The position numbers and the translations under genes are program-made. Below, piece by piece: positions 5,951 through 9,173 of a stretch of 9,173 nucleotides of DNA. The notes beneath the pieces were generated by a model that was given only the letters and a program-made list of their open reading frames with translations, did no database searches and was not told the origin of the DNA. The DNA is taken from assembly GCA_030592825.1 (NCBI GenBank), contig JAUVIG010000129.1, positions 1-9,173 of the forward strand, in the 5' to 3' direction. Position 1 is the stretch's first letter. Each line of letters opens with the position of its first letter. This DNA comes from Chlorobiota bacterium (lineage in GTDB: Bacteria > Bacteroidota > Bacteroidia > Bacteroidales > JAADGE01).

Positions 5951-8929
5951 ATGATGAAATTAATCTTAAAAACCAACTTATTACCGGTATTTATACTTGT
6001 CTCATATTTTTCATTCGGACAAGTCGTTATTAACGAATACTCTGCCTCCAACCTTACCGGATACACAGACAATTATTCTAAAACTGAAGACTGGATTGAA
6101 CTTTATAACACAAGCAGTTCAAGTGTTGATATAAGTGGTTACTACCTTAGTGACAATGAATCTTTCCCTATGAAATGGGAGATTCCGGCAGGTACAAGTA
6201 TTCCTGCTAACGGGTATTTAACATTCTGGGCATCCGGAAGAGATGAGGTTTCCGGCGGAAATTATCATACTAATTTCAAACTCAAACAAACAAAGGAGAC
6301 ACCTGAACATGTTATCTTTTCAAATCCTTCAGGTACTGTTATTAACCAATTTCAGCTACAAATAACACAAGTTGAACATTCTGTGGGAAGAGAATCGGAT
6401 GGTTCAAGTACATGGAAAATATTTACTTTTCCTACAAAAGGTGAATCTAACAGTAATACTTCTTATACTGAATATGCAGATGCACCAATTATGAGTGAAG
6501 TAGCCGGTTTTTATAACGGTTCTGTAACAATAAATATAACAACAAGTGATCCTAACAGTACTATTTACTATACAACTAACGGTAACAGACCGACAAGTAG
6601 TTCAACTTATTATGACGACCCTGTTATAATTAATTCAACTACAATTCTGAAAGCTGTTTGTATTTCAAGTGATATTGATGTTTTACCGAGTTTTATTACA
6701 TTTAACACCTATTTTATTGATACAGACCATACATTACCTATATTATCAACTGCAGGTAATGAGATGCAAACAATGTTAAACGGAAATCAATATCTTAAAC
6801 CTCACGGAACTATTGAATATTTTAAAGACGGTGAACGTAAAGATTTCGGTTATGGTGAATACAACAAGCACGGACAGGATTCATGGTATTTCGATCAACG
6901 AAGTTATGACTATATAGCGAGAGACGAAATGGGTTATCACGAAGCTATTAAACAAAAATTACTCACACTGTCTGACAGGGAAGAATTTCAAAGAATTATT
7001 ATCAGAGCTTCCGGAGACGATAATTATCCCGGTATTGATACAAGTGCACATATGCGTGATATTTTTATTCAAAAATTGGCAAATAAAAACAAATTGAATT
7101 TAGACATGCGCAGAGGCGAAAGATGTGTTTCTTATGTAAACGGTGACTTTTGGGGAGTATATTCAATCAGAGAAAAAGTAACTGATTCTGATTATACAAA
7201 ATACTATTATGATCAAGATAAATACCATCTTTATTATATGATGTTATGGGGTGGAACATGGGCAGAATACGGAGGTAATGAAGCAATAAATGACTGGACG
7301 CTGCTTAAAAACTTTATCTTAAATAATGATATGTCAGATCAAAGTAATTTTGATTATGTAGCCTCAAAGTACTGTTACGAAAGTTTGGTTGATTACGTTT
7401 TGATTAATTCATTTGTTGTTTGTACTGATTGGATAAACTGGAATGTAGGTTGGTGGCGAGGGATTGATCCTGAAGGAGACCACCAAAGATGGGGTTATAT
7501 ATTATGGGATGAAGATGCTACCTTTAATCATTATATTAACTACACAGGTGTTCCTGATGAAACAGCAAATGCTTCTCCTTGTTATCCTGAAGGAATATGG
7601 GATGACCCCGGGCAACATATCGAAATACTGAATAAACTGATAGATAATGATGTTTTTAAGCAATATTATGTTTCTCGTTACCAAGATTTAATGAATACTG
7701 TTTTTATTGCCGGTGATATGATTGATTTATTGGAAACTATTGAAGACCAAATTGCACCTGAAATGCCAAAACAGATAAACAGATGGGGCGGTAACTTCAC
7801 AGAATGGCAAAATAATGTTCAGAAAATCAAAGATTTTATTACTATGAGAGAAACTGTTATACCGGAAGGTTTAAATGATTGTTATGATTTAACAGGACCT
7901 TATAACATTACATTAAGTGTTGAACCTGTATGTGCAGGAAGTATTAAATTTAATTCTGTTGAACTCACCAACGATGACTTTCCGTGGACAGGCAGCTATC
8001 ACGGAGGTATGGAAATGTTAATGAAAGCAACAGAAAACAATCCTAATTACATTTTCGATCATTGGGAATCAGATAATCATACAATACTTCCGGATGTAAA
8101 TCAGACTGATGTATCTTTATCGTTGACACAAAATGATAATATCAAAGCTGTTTTTATACCTACTACAACCGATAATAATATTGTAATAAATGAAATAAAT
8201 TATAATTCAGCCGATAATTTTGACACAGACGACTGGATTGAATTGTACAATAACGGCACAGAAACTGCTAATTTATCAAATTGGATTTTTAAAGATGAAA
8301 ATGACACTCATGAATTTGTAATACCTGCCGGAACTACAATGTCAACCGGTTCCTATCTTGTTTTAGCACAAAATGTTGCTGATTTCCAAGTTAAATTTCC
8401 GGATGTAAGTAATGTTATAGGCAACTTTGATTATGGATTAAGCAATAGTGGCGAACTTATAAGATTATTTGATAATGAAGCTGCTTTAATTGATCAAGTT
8501 GAATATAACGATAATGATCCTTGGCCTGTTGAACCGGATGGAGACGGACCTACTTTAGAATTAACAAACCCTGATTATGACAACAACACAGCATCAAGTT
8601 GGCATGCATCTTATGCACCACATGCCTGTCATGGTACTCCGGGAGCCTTAAACAGTACAAGTACTTCCATAGAAGAACTTAATAATATTAGTATTAATGT
8701 TTATCCTAACCCTATGAAATATGAAGCGATAATCAGATTATCCAACAATATTAATATTACTGACGGAAAACTTTTTGTTTATAACATTCTCGGAGAACAG
8801 GTTAGCAGTAAAGTGTTTTACTCTAATGTAGCAGTTCTGAAAAAAGAGCATCTCGGCACAGGTCTTTATATTTGCAAGCTATATAATAACAATGTATATT
8901 TAGGCTCACAAAAACTAATTATAGAATAG
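5951..8929 (+). CDS. T9SS-secreted CotH-kinase-like protein with two LTDs
   Basis: A 992-residue modular secreted protein. Residues 1-23 are a signal peptide (mature end probably at Gln24). Order of domains: lamin-tail domain 1 (about 25-160; VVINEY, DWIELYN, DISGYYLSD, IPAGTSIPANGY); a chitobiase C-terminal-like beta domain (about 178-257; GSVTINITT, TIYYTTNGNRPT, ILKAV); a CotH-kinase-like domain (about 262-635); an InlB B-repeat-like segment (about 650-737; FDHWESD, IKAVF); lamin-tail domain 2 (about 743-900); and a type A T9SS sorting domain (about 913-992; VYPNP, NILGEQV, GTGLYICKL). CotH family proteins are atypical protein kinases. Motifs in family positions are IRASGDD (Arg352), MRD (Arg369), FWGVYSIREKV (Glu408) and WDEDATF (Asp520, Asp522), the last resembling the metal-binding WDxD motif. 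ATG at 5954 is an alternative start. Kinase activity, and where it would find ATP outside the cell, are unproven. Probably first gene of an operon with the next LTD gene, 48 bp away. Confidence 0.92.
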   Translation: MMKLILKTNLLPVFILVSYFSFGQVVINEYSASNLTGYTDNYSKTEDWIELYNTSSSSVDISGYYLSDNESFPMKWEIPAGTSIPANGYLTFWASGRDEVSGGNYHTNFKLKQTKETPEHVIFSNPSGTVINQFQLQITQVEHSVGRESDGSSTWKIFTFPTKGESNSNTSYTEYADAPIMSEVAGFYNGSVTINITTSDPNSTIYYTTNGNRPTSSSTYYDDPVIINSTTILKAVCISSDIDVLPSFITFNTYFIDTDHTLPILSTAGNEMQTMLNGNQYLKPHGTIEYFKDGERKDFGYGEYNKHGQDSWYFDQRSYDYIARDEMGYHEAIKQKLLTLSDREEFQRIIIRASGDDNYPGIDTSAHMRDIFIQKLANKNKLNLDMRRGERCVSYVNGDFWGVYSIREKVTDSDYTKYYYDQDKYHLYYMMLWGGTWAEYGGNEAINDWTLLKNFILNNDMSDQSNFDYVASKYCYESLVDYVLINSFVVCTDWINWNVGWWRGIDPEGDHQRWGYILWDEDATFNHYINYTGVPDETANASPCYPEGIWDDPGQHIEILNKLIDNDVFKQYYVSRYQDLMNTVFIAGDMIDLLETIEDQIAPEMPKQINRWGGNFTEWQNNVQKIKDFITMRETVIPEGLNDCYDLTGPYNITLSVEPVCAGSIKFNSVELTNDDFPWTGSYHGGMEMLMKATENNPNYIFDHWESDNHTILPDVNQTDVSLSLTQNDNIKAVFIPTTTDNNIVINEINYNSADNFDTDDWIELYNNGTETANLSNWIFKDENDTHEFVIPAGTTMSTGSYLVLAQNVADFQVKFPDVSNVIGNFDYGLSNSGELIRLFDNEAALIDQVEYNDNDPWPVEPDGDGPTLELTNPDYDNNTASSWHASYAPHACHGTPGALNSTSTSIEELNNISINVYPNPMKYEAIIRLSNNINITDGKLFVYNILGEQVSSKVFYSNVAVLKKEHLGTGLYICKLYNNNVYLGSQKLIIE
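8180..8302 (+). repeat. LTD segment duplicated in the next gene, copy 1
   Basis: Codons 744-784 of the CotH-like protein (IVINEINYNSAD to WIFKDEN) align without gaps to codons 25-65 of the following gene (9050-9172). By hand count 31 of 41 residues and 97 of 123 bases agree, with many differences at third positions. That suggests an old duplication or domain shuffling rather than a recent copy. Confidence 0.85.
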
Positions 8930-8977
8930 GTTTTTTCAGAAGTTTCTAAAAATAATAAAAACTTAAAAAACAAGATT

Positions 8978-9173
8978 ATGAATAAAATATTATTAAAAAT
9001 TGTTTTCACCTTTCTGTCTGTTCTTTTAATGCTTTCAGCAAACAGCCAGATTGTTATTAATGAAATAAACTATAATTCTGCTGATGATTTTGATACTAAG
9101 GACTGGGTAGAATTATTCAATAACAATACAGAAACTGTAGATATTTCAGGTTGGATTTTTAAAGATGCTAATG
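8978..9173 (+). CDS. Secreted lamin-tail-domain protein, cut by the right edge
   Basis: An ATG at 8978 opens a frame that runs off the window, with 65 full codons visible. Residues 1-23 form a signal peptide (MNK, long hydrophobic core, SANS, cleavage before Gln24). The mature part begins directly with a lamin-tail domain (IVINEINYNSAD, DWVELFNN, DISGWIFKD), nearly the same as lamin-tail domain 2 of the upstream protein. The gap to the upstream stop is only 48 bp, with no TAnnTTTG element, so co-transcription is likely. LTDs occur in many secreted bacterial proteins next to nucleases, CotH kinases or other enzymes, so the rest of the protein may be a CotH kinase or another modular protein; it cannot be seen. 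A T9SS sorting domain at its end would be expected. Confidence 0.88.
   Translation, partial: MNKILLKIVFTFLSVLLMLSANSQIVINEINYNSADDFDTKDWVELFNNNTETVDISGWIFKDAN
9050..9172 (+). repeat. LTD segment duplicated from the upstream gene, copy 2
   Basis: This is the partner of the segment at 8180-8302. Here the domain sits directly after the signal peptide, whereas in the upstream protein the matching copy sits near the C terminus. The homology may continue past the window edge. Confidence 0.85.

Noticed and set aside
7502..7684. 60-codon minus-strand frame within the CotH-like gene
   Set aside because: It is antisense to conserved kinase motifs (WDEDATF region) and has no supporting features.
8930..8977. 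Possible terminator between the CotH-like gene and the next LTD gene
   Set aside because: Only a weak AGAA/TTCT stem is present and the gap is 48 bp with no promoter, so co-transcription is more likely.

Overview
The window is AT-rich and looks like a chromosome segment from a member of the Bacteroidota. Two encoded proteins end in a type A sorting domain of the type IX secretion system (T9SS; a YPNP motif near the start, GIY/GLY near the end, a basic or hydrophobic tail). Start codons lack Shine-Dalgarno sequences, as is usual in this phylum. Matches to the Bacteroidota promoter -7 element (TAnnTTTG) lie ahead of some genes. I cannot place it below phylum from sequence alone.

Layout: the left half is on the minus strand. 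At the left edge is the first 9 codons of an exported protein (1-27). Upstream of it lies a large T9SS-secreted protein (85-2544) made of a seven-repeat FG-GAP propeller, an Ig-like domain, three HYR-like domains and a sorting domain. A 331-bp non-coding gap follows, then a long RelA/SpoT homologue (2876-5038). Its (p)ppGpp synthetase and regulatory domains look intact, but its HD hydrolase domain has lost the catalytic residues. Divergent from it, 56 bp away, is a small exported protein of unknown function (5095-5517) with a good promoter match. A 433-bp gap with no convincing gene leads to the right part: a 992-residue T9SS-secreted CotH-kinase-like protein (5951-8929) and, 48 bp later, the start of a second secreted lamin-tail-domain (LTD) protein (8978 to the right edge).

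How the genes fit together: the rel homologue is a cytoplasmic housekeeping or regulatory gene and has no visible functional tie to its neighbours. The others encode exported proteins. The CotH/LTD pair looks like an operon of related surface or secreted proteins, because the LTD starting the second protein is a close copy of the second LTD of the first. I see no rRNA, tRNA, CRISPR array, insertion sequence or phage gene. The points most worth checking are the hydrolase-dead RelA/SpoT homologue with a SpoT-type substrate motif, the secreted modular CotH kinase, and the LTD duplication. None amounts to proof of a new system.
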